NCBI RefSeq assembly: GCF_003265705.1 | Contig: NW_020312785.1 | Span: 16,213,066 to 16,277,065, forward strand | Direction of reading: 5' to 3' | Length of the DNA: 64,000 nt | From: Callorhinus ursinus | Lineage: Eukaryota > Chordata > Mammalia > Carnivora > Otariidae | Shown here: positions 21,396 to 33,500 of the stretch, piece after piece | Numbering within the stretch: the stretch's first letter is position 1 | How the letters are laid out: the number at the start of each line of letters is the position of its first letter | Translations under genes and position numbers: made by a program | The notes under the pieces: generated by a model | Databases searched by the model: none | Told to the model about the DNA's origin: nothing | What the model saw: only the letters and a program-made list of their open reading frames with translations

Positions 21396-23832
21396 CAAAA
21401 GACAAGATTTGTTATGCATTTTATTATATATAAAGTATACATACCATGTATTATATAAATGTAAATATTATATATGGTATATATGAACATTAACACCGAT
21501 TGTGTCTAGAATTATTTCTGACTCCTTTTTTATTTTCATTTTTTCTCTTTTGATTAATATCACTTGCATTTTTAGACTGGATAATTGGCATTCGGTACTG
21601 AAACAAACACCTCCTGAATCTCAGTGCATTAACACAGCATTTTTTTTTTCTTTCCCATGATAAGTAAAATGCTAATATTTCTCGTCAAGTGGTCCTCCTG
21701 TACAATTCTCCACTAAATGATGACTCTGGGACTGAAGTTCTTATTATTTAGTGGCTACACAATGCCCCAAGTCCTCATAGTACCCTGCATTTAGTTGTTC
21801 AACTAGAAAAAGAAATTTTGGAGGACTGTGCAGTCACCCCCTGAGCCCCTCAATGACGTGCACAGCACTCCTGTCTACCATCCCCTGTACAGTTGCATCA
21901 TCGTTTCATTGGAAGCTGGGAAATGGGAGTGCCTGGCAGGTGGACAACTCCCTCAACTTTGCACAACAAAAAGGGGACATGAATCTGTGCAGTTCAAGCA
22001 ATCTTTGCCACAATTAATGCATGCAATGAAGCAAATTACGATTTACATGCAAAGTGCATTGTTTCCACATTTGAACTATCCAAATGGTTACTTAATCTAT
22101 GTCTTTTCTTCTATTCTCTAAAGTCATCCCTTAAATTGTGCCTATTTATTTAATTGGGCAAAGTAAATTTTGTACATCTTCAATGTATAAAGAAATTGTC
22201 TCAAAGTTTTAATTGCTTGTAATTTATCAGAGAAGGATTATTTGTCTTTTCATGTTTATCTGACTCTTTTTAATGTACAGATTAGATTTGTGCTTCCCAC
22301 ATTTTGAGTTTACAGGCAAAAAAGAAAAAAATTATGGGGTTATTCTGTAAATATTTGCATAATGATGCATCTCTCATCCCTTTTCATATTTTTCCTTCCA
22401 AAATAATTTTTCATAGAAAATGTATAATTCCTTCCTAATGCATTATCACTTTAACTAGGCTTTTTAACCACTATTGCCTTTAAAAAATTTACTTATTCCT
22501 TTTCTCTTTCCTTATGTTAAAAAATAAAAATTTTTTAAAAAAAATATTCGCAATCGTTTCCTTTGAGTATAAGTTGGTGAATCTATATTTTCCAGGTAGC
22601 TTCTGTTCGCCTTCCTGGTTCACTTCCCCATCCTACCCTCTTCTCAAAGTCTTCAAGTCTGATCCCTATGAGAACTTTAAAAGGCACCCATGCACACTTA
22701 CTACCAGAAAGTTTCAGCAAATGGGAACCCAAAAGAGATAGGAAAAGGGAGGATGGTAATCTCAGTGTACCTATTCTCCTGGGTCCATCCATGACCCAAC
22801 ACAGTGATGGGTTGGCTCTGTCTCTGGGCTGAAGTACTACTACATCTCTCAAGATGGTCTCTTCCATAGGACTCTCTCCTTCTAGGTTCTGGCATAGCTC
22901 CTTTCCCCTTCCAATCCTACTTACTGCTCTTTCCTCTATTATTTGCTGCTTTGTATCTAAAAATAACATTAATACAAATTAAGTGAAGAAACACAAATAT
23001 CCATTATAATTAAAACATAGGTTACAAATGTATCCACACTGAACCTCACTATTATTTGGCCATAAAAAATTTTAACCTTATTATTACTACAGTTTTATGT
23101 ATACTATTATAAGAGACTATGGTAATTCTGTTCTTTATAAACATTAATATTGATTACAAAATATCATTTATGGGCCCAAAATACTAGGCTAATAAAGAGA
23201 CAAAATGTTGATGTGCAATTAAAAACACTAATCACATTAAAAATAACATTTAGTGTTTTATTGCTTATCATAAATATGCATTTTAGAAAATTTATGGGAA
23301 GAGTCTAGAAAAATATATAAATAGAATAAGTGTTATTTTAACTTGGAGATAACCAATTTGATTATAATTAGGTTTATTTTCCAGCTTTTTCACTGCATGC
23401 TAAAAAATCATGATAAATATAGACTTAGATGATAGATTTTATAAAATTGTTTTTATTCTTAACATGTTTTATAAACTGATTATCAGTAATTATTGTTCTT
23501 TTTTCTTTCTTGATAGAACAGTATTTTTAAATAAAATAAACTCTTGATTAACACATGATCATAGTTAAAAAATGTAACATTTTTAAAAGTACATTGTTTT
23601 AGAACGTAGTACCATTCATCAAGATGTCTGGCTCTCCTTCTGAGAATATGGGAGACCTGTACTGTTTCACCTCAAGTGGTAGGCATGTCCATGTTACTTG
23701 CTATGAAATAGACATTGTGTGCAGATATGAGTAGATATGTGTGTCACTTGCATGAAAAGCATGTACTTGCTGGCATTAGTCTTTCCATGTCTCTCTTCTC
23801 TTGCAACAAGGATAGTGGAGATAATCTTTCCG
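21396..23832. other. AT-rich non-coding, unassigned
   Basis: Contains the longest non-transposon open frame of the window (128 codons, minus, 22583-22969). It has no recognisable domain and an overlapping 64-codon frame, and I do not call it a gene. Also a 97-codon plus frame at 21828-22121, likewise unsupported. Around 23640-23830 there may be an old repeat that I cannot name. Confidence 0.4.
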
Positions 23833-23960
23833 TCTCTATGGATTTTCCTATTCTGGACTTTCTGTAGAAATTGAACCATACAATATGTGGCCTTTTATGT
23901 CTGGCTTTTTTCCTTTAGCCTAGTGTTTTTAAGGTTCATCCATTTTTAGTGTATTCTTCA
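23833..23960 (-). mobile_element. L1M fragment, antisense
   Basis: CTCTATGGATTTTCCTATTC, then CAATATGTGGCCTTTTATGT and TTTTTAAGGTTCATCCAT follow the antisense of old L1M 3' ends. Confidence 0.75.
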
Positions 23961-25659
23961 CTCATCCTTTTTGAGTCTCCATTAATGATCCAGGTTTCTG
24001 GAATTTTTATTAAGTATAATTGATGCAATTCTTAATATACTATATTGTTTCATTGAGTTTTCTTCCATTTTATATTATCTATCTACCTTTTCAAGAGTAG
24101 AAAAGTTTAAAGGCAAAATATATTTGATTCTATAGCTGATCATTATCTGACTAAAAAGTAAGTATTAGCCAGCCCAATGACAGCTTAAAGGGAAATACAA
24201 AAGTATTTTCTTTTGCTGTTGTAATACAATCTCCTAAATGTTTCTAAAAATATATTGGAATTATGAGGACTTATCTACCTTATGTAACTCAATGTGAAAG
24301 GAAACGTAAATCACATAAAAATTTAAAAATCTAAATAGATATATTCTATGAGCAAAAATATTGAAAATATTTATTTTGATAACTGATAGATTCTTAGACA
24401 ATTTCTGTGACATTTTAATTATGCAGCAACCATCCTTTTTTCATAAGTAGAAATGAACTATATCCTGAAGTCTTAGGATCAAAAGGCATTACATTTTACT
24501 TTAATATATGTGAAGCTCTGAGATGCAACTCAGCACCTAAAAAGCTACAAACGAATTCTTCACCCTGGGTATTACTGACAAAAAGGATTAAATAAATACA
24601 TTTGATTTCTTTTCTTTCTTCTACAGCATAAGCTAGCTACAGAAACAGAATAAAGCTTCAGAGTTCTTTTTTGTACTATACTGCAAAACTCTTAACTAAT
24701 GTAAATTGATATTTAACAACTTTTTCTCTTCCCCGTGAGGATTTTGTGCCTTAAAAAAATCAATTCCTCTTTCAACAGCCCTAAAGTTAGTTTGCTTACT
24801 ATAAATTTTGTTTTTGCTAAAATATGTATTTTCTTCCTCACTCCTGTTATGTTACTGCTTCTCTTTCCTACCTTTTCTCACTGAACCTCTCTGCACGCCC
24901 AAGGATTCTTCAATATCATAATGATGTATTTAATCCTCTAGTTATATTCATCTTTCCAGAATCTCAACTTCTTTTAGAAAAGAATTTTTATTTTTAATTG
25001 AAGGGTTAAGCTGTGTAATGAGTTTAACATATGAAGAACAAATAGAAGATAAAACATAATATGCAGTATCAGACTCCTGTCATTTTCAATGACTCAGGGT
25101 CTTATGGCCATGTCCTTTGTTATTTTTCCAGTGGTTATTTACAGAAGCTTTTCCAAATAAAGGGACTCCTTGACTAAGCCATTACCAAGTCATTTCTAAG
25201 ATCTATGCCCTGCATAAGTGCTGCTGTTTGGGTGAATATAGTTTCAATTTCTAAAAAATAAAGGCCAACAAACCATCCAGTGTCGGACCCCACACAGAAG
25301 CATAACATGGGATTTCTATTATGTTCTGAAACTTTATCTCAAAATGCAGTGCCTTCCAGTATTGTAGTTAACCACTACTGTTCTGAATTTTCTGCTCTGA
25401 AAAATTTATGAGATAGTCATGGACTTATCGTGAAGGCCTAGCAATGTGTTCATGTTGTTACTCACTTTCATGAATTTTGCACACATAAATTACTTTAATG
25501 TGTCCACTTGTCTAGGCTACAGTACCCCTTTACTTAGTCAAACAGAATTCCAGGTATTACTGTGAAGCTATTTCATAGATGTGGTTATCATCTACAATCA
25601 GTTCACTTTAAGAGATTACCCCCCAAAATATAGGTGGGACTCAGTCAGTTGAAGGCCTT
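23961..25659. other. AT-rich non-coding, unassigned
   Basis: No recognised gene or repeat. Confidence 0.45.
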
Positions 25660-25840
25660 GCAAATGAAAACTAAGGTTTCCAGAAGAAATTCTCCCTCAA
25701 GACTAAGGCATTAAACCCTTTCTAGCCTACGGGGTTACCCTACAAATTTCAGTCTTGCCAACCCCACAAACATGTGAGCTAGTTCCTTAAAATAAATCTC
25801 TTACATGCTACCCACCTGCGTATGTGTGTGTGTGCACGTG

Positions 25841-25871
<31 letters not shown>

Positions 25872-25912
25872 AATCTGTTGGTTCTGTTTCCCTGGAGAAC
25901 TTGACTGCTACA
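25660..25912 (+). mobile_element. LTR-like relic containing a GT microsatellite
   Basis: TCTTGCCAACCCCACAAACATG, GTGAGCTAGTTCCTTAAAAT, AAATCTCTTACATG, then the GT repeat, then GTTGGTTCTGTTTCCCTGGA and GAACTTGACTGCTACA. This is the usual order at the end of several old mammalian LTRs. The exact family is uncertain. Confidence 0.5.
25821..25871. repeat. (GT)n microsatellite with interruptions
   Basis: About 50 bp of alternating TG with GCACG and GCG interruptions. Small frames through it are artefacts. Confidence 0.95.
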
Positions 25913-26398
25913 ATCGTCATATCTTTCTTCTCCACCTTCCCTTCTCTCATCTCCAAATGTCCCCTCTCTCTCTCCCTTCTATTCAGTGGTGCTTGTGCTG
26001 GTCAAAGTGATAGCTGGGATCTGGCTGAGGGGAAGATATATTTAGTTGAGTTTGGTGGAATATATGTACCTCATTTTGCAGTGACTTCCCTCTAGATTTC
26101 TCCTTTTTATACATGTTTCCTTTCTTCCACTATATCCATACCATTATAATATCCTCCACAAATGCTTCTTTTTCCCACCGTGCTGATACGTGCGCAGGGC
26201 TAGAGTTATAACACAGTGTGAGCATGCCCTCCAGAACCTGTCCCTAGCGTGTGAGTAAGTAGAGGAGAAAAACAATGTTTGAAAGAATGACACAGGAAAC
26301 TAGTCTTTGGAAAATTCTTACACATCTCGGAGACTCCATAAAACATTATTTTGACAGAGATCTTCTTTCTAAATTAAAAAAAATAATAATAACTCTAT
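25913..26398. other. Non-coding, unassigned
   Basis: Slightly GC-richer than average. No recognised feature. Confidence 0.4.
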
Positions 26399-26511
26399 GG
26401 GCGCCTGGCTGGCTCAGTCAGAAGAGCATGTGACTCTTGATCTCAGGGTCATGAATTTGAGCTCCACATTGGGTGTGAAGATTACTTACAAAATTTTTAA
26501 AAATTAAAAAA
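26399..26511 (+). mobile_element. Short CAN-SINE (older, tailless-body type)
   Basis: GGGCGCCTGGCTGGCTCAGT, AGAGCATGTGACTCTTGATC, CTCAGGGTCATGAATTTGAG, CCACATTGGGTGT, then GATTACTTACAAAA and an A-rich end. It lacks the CT-rich second half of the longer SINEs. The same short type is at 48841-48952 in antisense. Confidence 0.9.
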
Positions 26512-27311
26512 AATCATGAGGACATTTTAAAAATATTTTTTAAATAATCTTAGAATTTGGATGAATAAATCTGAAAGGGAAAATATCTGAATAAGAAATA
26601 AATCTGAAGTTAACTTTTACAAGTGATAAATTAAAAATATATTTTGGTCAACCCTGAGTGAAAGATCTTTCTATCCTTTCTATAGAATATATTTTAAAAA
26701 CTGTTACATAATACCGGTAATCTAAGAATATACAGCAAAAAAGTAGAAAAAATATTACAGCACTGTCTCAGGCTAAAGTTAATTAGTAAAAGTTTTATTT
26801 TCATGGATTGTGATGCTGGTGGTATTTGTCACCTTTCTAAAAAATTTATAATGTTTTAATGTTATCTCTTCCTAACCATTTCTTTGTATAGCTAATATCA
26901 TATTCATAATGATGCATACTTGAGGTTAAATTTCTAATCCAAGTATAGAAACTTTAGGTGAAAAAGAATCCCTGCAGGGAGAAATCCCTGGTTCCTGTTC
27001 TTTCTCACCGTAGCTGTGGCTCTTGTGACAATCACCTGGGCTGCTACAGCATCACAATCTGCCACTATCCAGTGGTGAACCCACAGCCAGTAAAACCTGT
27101 TTGTCATGGCCAGGTAATCACACCGCATTCCATGCTGAGAAGAGGCAGGCCACCTGTTTGTGAAGAATCAAGTTCATTGTCCCTTGATTGATGGCCTCTG
27201 GGCAGCATCGGTTCTTTCCACGCCCAAGTGCAAGACAGTTCTCTTCTTTAAACGGTCTCGCACCACAGAATAGCATTATCATTAAATAAAAGTGAGTTAA
27301 TGGAACTTAAT
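26512..27311. other. Non-coding, with a GC-richer patch at 26965-27280
   Basis: The patch is unique-looking and clearly GC-richer than its flanks. Short open frames occur on both strands (26958-27191 plus, 26934-27128 minus) and neither has a recognisable domain. It could be an old repeat or a conserved non-coding element. Confidence 0.4.
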
Positions 27312-27795
27312 TTAGTGAAATATTATTCAGCCTTTACGAAGAAGGAACTCCAAGTGAAATAAGTCAGGCACAGAAAGACAAATATTGCATGATCTAACTT
27401 ATAAGTGGAATCTAAAAAATCAAACTCCCAGAAGTGGAGAGGAAAATGGTGGTTGCCAAGGACTGGAAGGAGGGGGAAATGAGGAGATATTGGTCAAAGG
27501 ATGAAGTTGTGGGAAAAGATGAATAAGTTCTGGGGATTTAATGTACAACATGGTGGTTATAGTTAATAATACGGAGTTGTATATTTGAAATGTGCTAACA
27601 GAGTAGATCATATAGGGCTTACCACAAACACACACACACAAAGATAACTATGTGAGGTGATGGATATGTTAAATAGTTTTATTGTGGTAATCATTTCACA
27701 ATGTATACGTATGCTAAAACATCACATTGTATACTTTAAATGTATACATTTTCTACTTGTGAATTGTTCATGAGTAAAGCTAGGAGACTTTTTTA
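27312..27795 (+). mobile_element. L1M 3' end, sense
   Basis: GAAATATTATTCAGCCTTTA, AAGTGAAATAAGTCAGGCAC, GGTGGTTGCCAAGGACTGGA, then a 3' UTR with GTACAACATGGTGGTTATAG and TGTGAGGTGATGGATATGTT. An older family than the carnivore L1s. A short CA run lies at 27627-27640. Confidence 0.85.
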
Positions 27796-28747
27796 AAAAA
27801 AGAAATACAGATGCATTCAATTGTATTAGAGGCTAAAGAGAAATATCACTAAGATGGGAAGGATATTGATTCAGAAAAGGTATCAATCCCAGAAGAAGCA
27901 TCAATCTTCCAACTAACCTGAATTAATACCGTAAGATTAGTTTCTGACTCACGCAAATTCTCCAGGACACCTATCCTGCATGCAGTGACTCAGTGAACAT
28001 GGTGGCCTTAATATCATGGCTCTTTATTCTCAACACAATGCCTCTACCTGAGGAAACAGACTGAAGAATCATGAAACCTTCTTTGCTGCCTCAGGTCCGA
28101 AATGTCACATATCTCTTATGCTCATATTATATTGGCCAGACAAATCAGTCTTACACATGGACACAGGAAGAAAAGGAGAACTGGATAGTGGCGAGAAGTG
28201 GATATTGGTCTACCTCAGAGACTGAGAAGTGAAACTTCGATCTATCAATTACTAAGCTGTAATGCTAGGAGAATGCTTCCTCTGTGGTTATTTAAATAAA
28301 TGCAAAAACTAATGGATTGAGTCCTGGAAAAAATCATGGATTAATTTTTGTAACTATCTTATTTGTTGTTACATTCCAAATTCTATTTTTACTATAAATA
28401 TATAGTTTATATTGTAAGACATATATTAAATGTAAAATATTTATTTAAAAGGAGTAATTACTAACATGTTTATCAGAGGGAATGCACAAGGAAACATTAG
28501 GTCAACATGAGGCAGACAGTTTATGGACATAGATTATAATGTTTCTTGCAGTTTCTAAATCTTTGGGGTTGGATATAAGGCACAACACCTCTAAACTCTC
28601 GGGGCCTTAACATTTATATTTTCTCCTTAGACATACAAATATAAAATGCACATAACCTTTCAGATCCAATCATATACATCATAAAAAAAAAACCAAAACA
28701 ATCACTTTTTTAGAAAATGTAAGTAAAAATGATAAAAGATGTATACC
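27796..28747. other. AT-rich non-coding, unassigned
   Basis: Around 28080-28200 there may be a trace of an old LTR-like repeat. Nothing else recognised. Confidence 0.35.
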
Positions 28748-28900
28748 AGTTTGCATCCTGCTAGCAGTGTACAAGGATTCCCTTGTACCCCCACCCTTGC
28801 AGCATTTGTTATCTCTTGTCTTTCTGTTATCAGCCATCCCAACAGCTGTGGGGTAGTGTCTCATTTTGGTTTGTATTTGCATTTTCATCTTTGTCCAGAA
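28748..28900 (-). mobile_element. L1 ORF2 fragment, antisense
   Basis: CAGTTTGCATCCTGCTAGCA, GCAGCATTTGTTATCTCTTG, TCATTTTGGTTTGTATTTGC: the antisense of the ORF2 C-terminal region found in sense at 42000-42130. Heavily decayed. Confidence 0.75.
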
Positions 28901-28924
28901 GCCCTGTTGATTTAAATTTGCATC

Positions 28925-29040
28925 CTCAGATCCATTTATCTATCTATGCTGGAGAACTGCATGAGGATATTTAATTGGCATCCCAAAATCAACATGTGTA
29001 AAACAGAACTAATATTCTCTCCTCCTCACTTGATCTTACT
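28925..29040 (+). mobile_element. L2 LINE fragment, sense
   Basis: GGAGAACTGCATGAGGATAT, AATTGGCATCCCAAAATCAA, ATGTGTAAAACAGAACTAAT follow a well-known stretch of the L2 reverse transcriptase frame. Short and decayed. Confidence 0.6.
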
Positions 29041-29095
29041 CTAGGAAATTGATTCTGGCCTGGTATTTCCTGCTTGTTTAAAAATTTAGCCAACA

Positions 29096-30262
29096 TACTT
29101 TCTTCTTAGCTTTTGCTGCATCCCAAAGATTTTGAACAGTTGTGTTTTCATTTTCATTTGTTTCCATGAATTTTTTTAAATTCTTCTTTAATCTCCTGGT
29201 TGGCCCATTCATTCTTTAGTAGGATGCTCTTTAACCTCCAGGTATTTGAGTTCTTTCCGACTTTCCTTTTGTGATTGGGTTCTAAGTTTCAAAGCATTGT
29301 GGTCTGAAAATATGCAGGGAATAATCCCAATCTTTTGGTACCGGTTGAGACCTGATTTGTGACCTAGGATGTGATCTATTCTGGAGAATGTTCCATGGGC
29401 ACTAGAGAAGAATGTGTATTCCGTTGCTTTGGGATGGAACTTTCTGAATATGTCTGTGAAGTCCATTTGGTCCAGTGTGTCATTTAAAGTCTTTATTTCC
29501 TTGTTGATCTTCTGCTTAGATGATCTGTCCATTTCAGTGGGGGGGGGGGTGTTAAAGTCCCCCACTATTATTGTATTGTTGTCAATGTGTTTCTTTGCTT
29601 TTGTTATTAATTGCCTTATATAATTGGCTGCTCCAATGTTAGGGGCATAGATATTTACAATTGTTAGATCTTCTTGTAGGATAGACCCTTTAAGTAGGAT
29701 ATAGTGTCCTTCCTCATCTCTTATTACAGTCTTTGGTTTAAAATCTAATTTGTCTGATATAAGGATTGCCATCCCAGCTTTCTTTTCGTGTCCATTAGCA
29801 TGGTAAATGGTTTTCCACCCCCTCACTGACGGTTGCTGGAGTGGGGGTGAGGTGGGAGGGATGGGGTGGCTGGGTGTTAGACATTGGGGAGGGTATGTGC
29901 TATGGTGAGTGCTGTGAATTGTGCAAGACTGTTGAATTACGGATCTGTACCTCTGAAACAAATAATGCAATATATGTTAAGAAAAAAAAGAAGAAGAAGA
30001 AGAAGATAGCAGGAGGGGAAGAATGAAGGGGGTAAATCAGAGGGGGAGATAAACCATGAGAGACGATGGACTTTGAAAAACAAACTGAGGGTTCTAGAGG
30101 GGAGGGGGTTGGGGGATGGGTTAACCTGGTGATGGGTATTAAAGAGGGCACGTTCTGCGTGGAGCACTGGGTGTTATGCACAAACAATGAATCATGGAAC
30201 ACTACATCACAAACTAATGATGTAATGTATGGTGATTAACATAACAATAAAAAATTAAAGAA
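29096..30262 (+). mobile_element. Twin-primed L1 with 5' inversion and internal deletion
   Basis: AAAAATTTAGCCAACA is repeated exactly at 29080-29095 and 30263-30278, a 16-bp target duplication at a TTT|AAAAA site. The left part (29096 to about 29822) is antisense ORF2 endonuclease region. The right part (about 29827-30262) is sense 3' UTR with a short GAA run and A-rich end. In the inverted part the 3'-most L1 sequence lies next to the target duplication and the 5'-most lies at the junction. That is the order twin priming predicts. More than half of ORF2 between the two segments is missing. Confidence 0.93.
29209..29822 (-). pseudogene. L1 ORF2 endonuclease-domain fragment
   Basis: An open frame of 253 codons runs 29970-29209. 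Residues from about 51 onward are L1 AP-type endonuclease, and the first ~50 come from antisense 3' UTR across the inversion junction. Visible motifs: NIYAPN (107-111), GDFN (137-140), SRIDHIL (196-202) and SDHN (222-225), which in the family hold the catalytic Asp, Asn and His residues. It nicks target DNA in an active L1. The fragment lacks the N-terminal part of the domain with its catalytic Glu and all of the reverse transcriptase. A ten-base G run at 29540-29549 lies inside without closing the frame. Confidence 0.9.
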
Positions 30263-30278
30263 AAAAATTTAGCCAACA

Positions 30279-30746
30279 GCACAAATATTCAACAATTCTC
30301 AAATCCATTTTATTTCTCCTCATATGTTATGAACATCACATATAATATCAATTCCTGACTCTTTTACCTTCTCTATTGATAACTTTTTTTTTTTACTTCT
30401 CTCCATTTTTATGGACAACATCCCCTACTTGAAGTTTTCTTCTTGTTTTAACTAAATTTCTGCAAGAGCTACTAAACTTATTTTCCTGTCTCCATTCTTA
30501 AACTTATTTTATGTATCATTCACAGGAGTCAGCATTTTACTTTGAAAATGCAAATCAGTTTATTCATTTCAGTATTTTAAAACTTTCACTGGGGTTTCTA
30601 TTGAAAATGGAATAAAGTCACAGTTGTTATTGGATTAGAAAGATCTGCATGATCTCTCTCCTTGCTCTACCCCTCTGGTCTCTGTGCAACAAAAGGGAAC
30701 AAAGATAATCCATCTAGGGCTGAAAGAAAACAATTAAACTCTCTCT
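30279..30746. other. AT-rich non-coding DNA
   Basis: Nothing recognised. Confidence 0.5.
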
Positions 30747-30959
30747 ATTTTTTTTAAAGATTTTACTTATTTGTTAGAGAGAGAGAGCTTGGGCAAGAGA
30801 GAGAATGAGCAAGGGTACAAGCAGGGGGAGCTGCAGGCAGAGGGAGAAGCAGGCTCCCTGCTGAGCAAGGAGCCTGATGTGGGACTCGATCCCAGGGCAC
30901 TGCGATTATGACCTGAGCCGAAGGCAGACGCTTAACCGACTGAGCCACCCAGGCGTCCC
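30747..30959 (-). mobile_element. CAN-SINE, antisense
   Basis: TTTTTTTTAAAGATTTTACT, GA-rich body, GGCTCCCTGCTGAGCAAGGA, GGGACTCGATCCCAGG, ending GAGCCACCCAGGCGTCCC. CTCTATTTTT/CTATATTTTT at the ends may be an imperfect target duplication. Confidence 0.95.
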
Positions 30960-31364
30960 TATATTTTTAAATTGAGAAATATATTAAATTTAGTATTACA
31001 CATATTTAACATACAAGTTCCTACTGTCTCCTTTATTTTATTTCATTGTATTAAATTTTATTACATTAGTATATTTTGATAATATATACTACTAGTGCTT
31101 GTACTTAGACAATAACCGGTATAAGTAAATGTGTATGTACCTTTTTTGTACAAAATGTTTATGTATGGATACTTAGTTTTAAAAGGTAAGGTGTGCATTC
31201 AAAAAAAGTTTGAAGACCACTTTTCATCCCATGTCTATTCTTCTCTCTTTGCTGTTTGTATTTCAGTCACAGAGTCTTCTATTATTTGAACCTATTCTTT
31301 GCTACCTGAGGCCCTTCTCTCATATTGTCCTTTATGAAACCCTAATTGTAATTTTCCCAACAGA
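30960..31364. other. AT-rich non-coding DNA
   Basis: Nothing recognised. Confidence 0.5.
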
Positions 31365-31490
31365 GATGTAAGCCCAAAAGACAGTAAATCCAAATGCTTG
31401 CTCAAGAGAAGACTCCCAGTATCTAGCACACTGCTTTGTATATATTGACAGTAGTTACACTTTTCTTGAATGAACGCTTGTTTAAACTTA
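31365..31490 (+). mobile_element. L2-like 3' end, sense
   Basis: AGAGATGTAAGCCCAAAAGA, CAGTATCTAGCACACTGCTT, TGAATGAACG follow the block order at the 3' end of L2 (a 'TGTAAGCTCC ... CAGTGCCTGGCACA ... TGAATGAATG' pattern). Diverged. Confidence 0.5.
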
Positions 31491-31496
31491 TATAAT

Positions 31497-31544
31497 GAAA
31501 ATGCCTTCCAGAAAAGTGAAATAAAAAGCTTGTAACTATAAGAA
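31497..31544 (+). repeat. 48-bp segment duplicated at 32542-32589
   Basis: GAAAATGCCTTCCAGAAAAG... matches the segment 1045 bp downstream with five differences. Flanks do not align, so the copied piece is short. Confidence 0.85.
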
Positions 31545-32541
31545 TATATATATTATTGTACTTTTGCAAAATAAAGACAAAAAATAGTGGCGCTTTAAAA
31601 GAGGGAAACACAGAAACTTTCCAGTTAATTCATTAGAAGAGATATTTTACATTACTATAGTGCCTTTTATACATTATCTAATTAATACTCAAACAGCCCT
31701 AAAGAGTACTTTGGGGAAGTGCCATTTGAAAAAAAAAACAAAAACAAAAACAGAAATAGAGAACTTAATTTGCCAAGGGTCAAAAATTTGGTCAACAGCA
31801 CAGCCCTTTCCAAAGACCCTAGACTTCATGTTTCTTATTCCTGTGACTAGAACTGTGAGTTAAATTGATTAAGCTTTGTGAAGAAGGAAAAAGCTAATTC
31901 ACAAAATTAGAGAGCTTGAAGTGTCTCCATAGATCATCTAACCAATCCCTTTTTTCTGAAATATAACTGAAACCAAATATCCTCATCCCTGGAACTAAAT
32001 TTGAATATGTCCTTGTAAAATAACTCCAAGAGTTTTCATATGAACTCTAAAATAGAATTGAAATTATATTTCAGGTAATTATTTTAGCAGAGAGTAGTTT
32101 ACAATAATTTTCTAGGAAAATAAAAGAAAGAATAAATATTGCCTGAATTATACAGATAAGTTCATTTGAAATTTTTATTTTATCACATGAAATGTTTTTT
32201 AAAAACATTTTGTACAAATTAAATATTTTCTCTCTCAGTCTGAGCCTCCTTCCTCTATTTTCTCATTTTTAGAGCATTAGAAAAATTGTTATTCTATAAA
32301 GAATTCTTTATACTTAAATACAGTGGCCATTTCTCTATTTCTATGAAAATTGCTCTTGCCATAATTCTAGGTTAAGAAAGAAGACCACTAGTTCCATTTA
32401 GTTAATAACTTTGGCATATGTTTAACTACTTCATCTGCTCAATTAATTCTTATCTGGCTTTATATTTCCTAATTCCTATGAGAATAAATGAGAGCATTCC
32501 TGACAGAAGATAGTGGATAATGATCCTATAACAGAAGAAAT
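31545..32541. other. AT-rich non-coding DNA
   Basis: An A-rich stretch at 31728-31760 encodes only a Lys/Thr-rich artefact frame. Nothing else recognised. Confidence 0.45.
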
Positions 32542-32589
32542 GAAAATGCTTTCTAGAAATGTGAAATAAAGGGCTTGTAACTATAAGAA
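32542..32589 (+). repeat. Second copy of the 31497-31544 segment
   Basis: GAAAATGCTTTCTAGAAATG... ending GCTTGTAACTATAAGAA, as in the first copy. Confidence 0.85.
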
Positions 32590-32619
32590 GCTTTCTTCCT
32601 TACTAGATTGTAGGGAGCA

Positions 32620-33225
32620 AAAGTTAGAGGAAGTACAGAATCATGTGGCAGAGGTAGACAAGAATTAGATCACTTGGCATTGGAGACCTTGTTAAAGTTA
32701 TTTATCCTAATAAAATTGGAAACCATTGAAAGATTTTATTCTTTTAAAAAAGTTCACCCTTGAAGAAATGTAGATAATATACTAGGAGGAGCTAATAGTA
32801 ATTCGGAAGAAATCAACTAAGAAGCAAGTGTGTAGTTTAAACAAAGAGATGGTGGGTACTTGGGGTTGGAGTAGCAGATACTGAGAAAAATGTCCTGAAG
32901 AGATATGGACATTAAATTGACAGGACATGATTGGAGATAAACCTGGGTGTTGGAGTTGGTGAGTTATCAAAAATGAATATTGAATACTGCATTGTACAAC
33001 AGGATGTCACTAGTGGTTTCCATGGAATATAGAAACGGATGGGAAGATCAGATTGGTGTTGAAGGAGTATTTCATGATGTTCACTTTGAACATTTTATTT
33101 GTGAACTGCCTTTGAAATATCCCAAAGGAAAAATAAGAAATAGATTGGCATTGTGGCAGAGAAATACTAATCTGACCTAAGGATATAAATTTGAAAGACA
33201 AGGAGCATAAGTGATCATGAGCAAA
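32620..33225 (-). mobile_element. L2 LINE, antisense
   Basis: GGAAACCATTGAAAGATTTT, GACATTAAATTGACAGGACA, GGAATATAGAAACGGATGGG, AAATATCCCAAAG and GATATAAATTTGAAAG occur in the order of antisense L2 reverse transcriptase and 3' sequence. Small frames on both strands here are shadows. Confidence 0.65.
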
Positions 33226-33500
33226 ATAAAAGGTATTAATTACTAATGTATGAAAACCCCAGTGATTCTCCTTCCACTGCTCTTGTTTCCTCCCTCATAC
33301 TCTCTGCACTCTATATGGGGTTTCTATTTACCTGCTCATTTCCATTCTGTAGCTGCTCCCAGGAACTTCTAAGGCAGATCTGTCATTTCCAGCTATGGTT
33401 GGCAGGTTTTAATACAGGAGAATCTGGGGACTATAACAAAGCAAAAAAGCTTCACATAGAAACAGTCATTAAATGATAAAAGGCATATGGCTAAGAAGTA
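33226..33500. other. Non-coding, unassigned
   Basis: A 76-codon frame at 33246-33476 has no recognisable domain. Confidence 0.4.

Noticed and set aside
22583..22969. 128-codon minus-strand frame, the longest outside transposons
   Set aside because: No recognisable domain, no promoter or splice structure, overlapping frames of similar quality. Within chance expectation for 64 kb.
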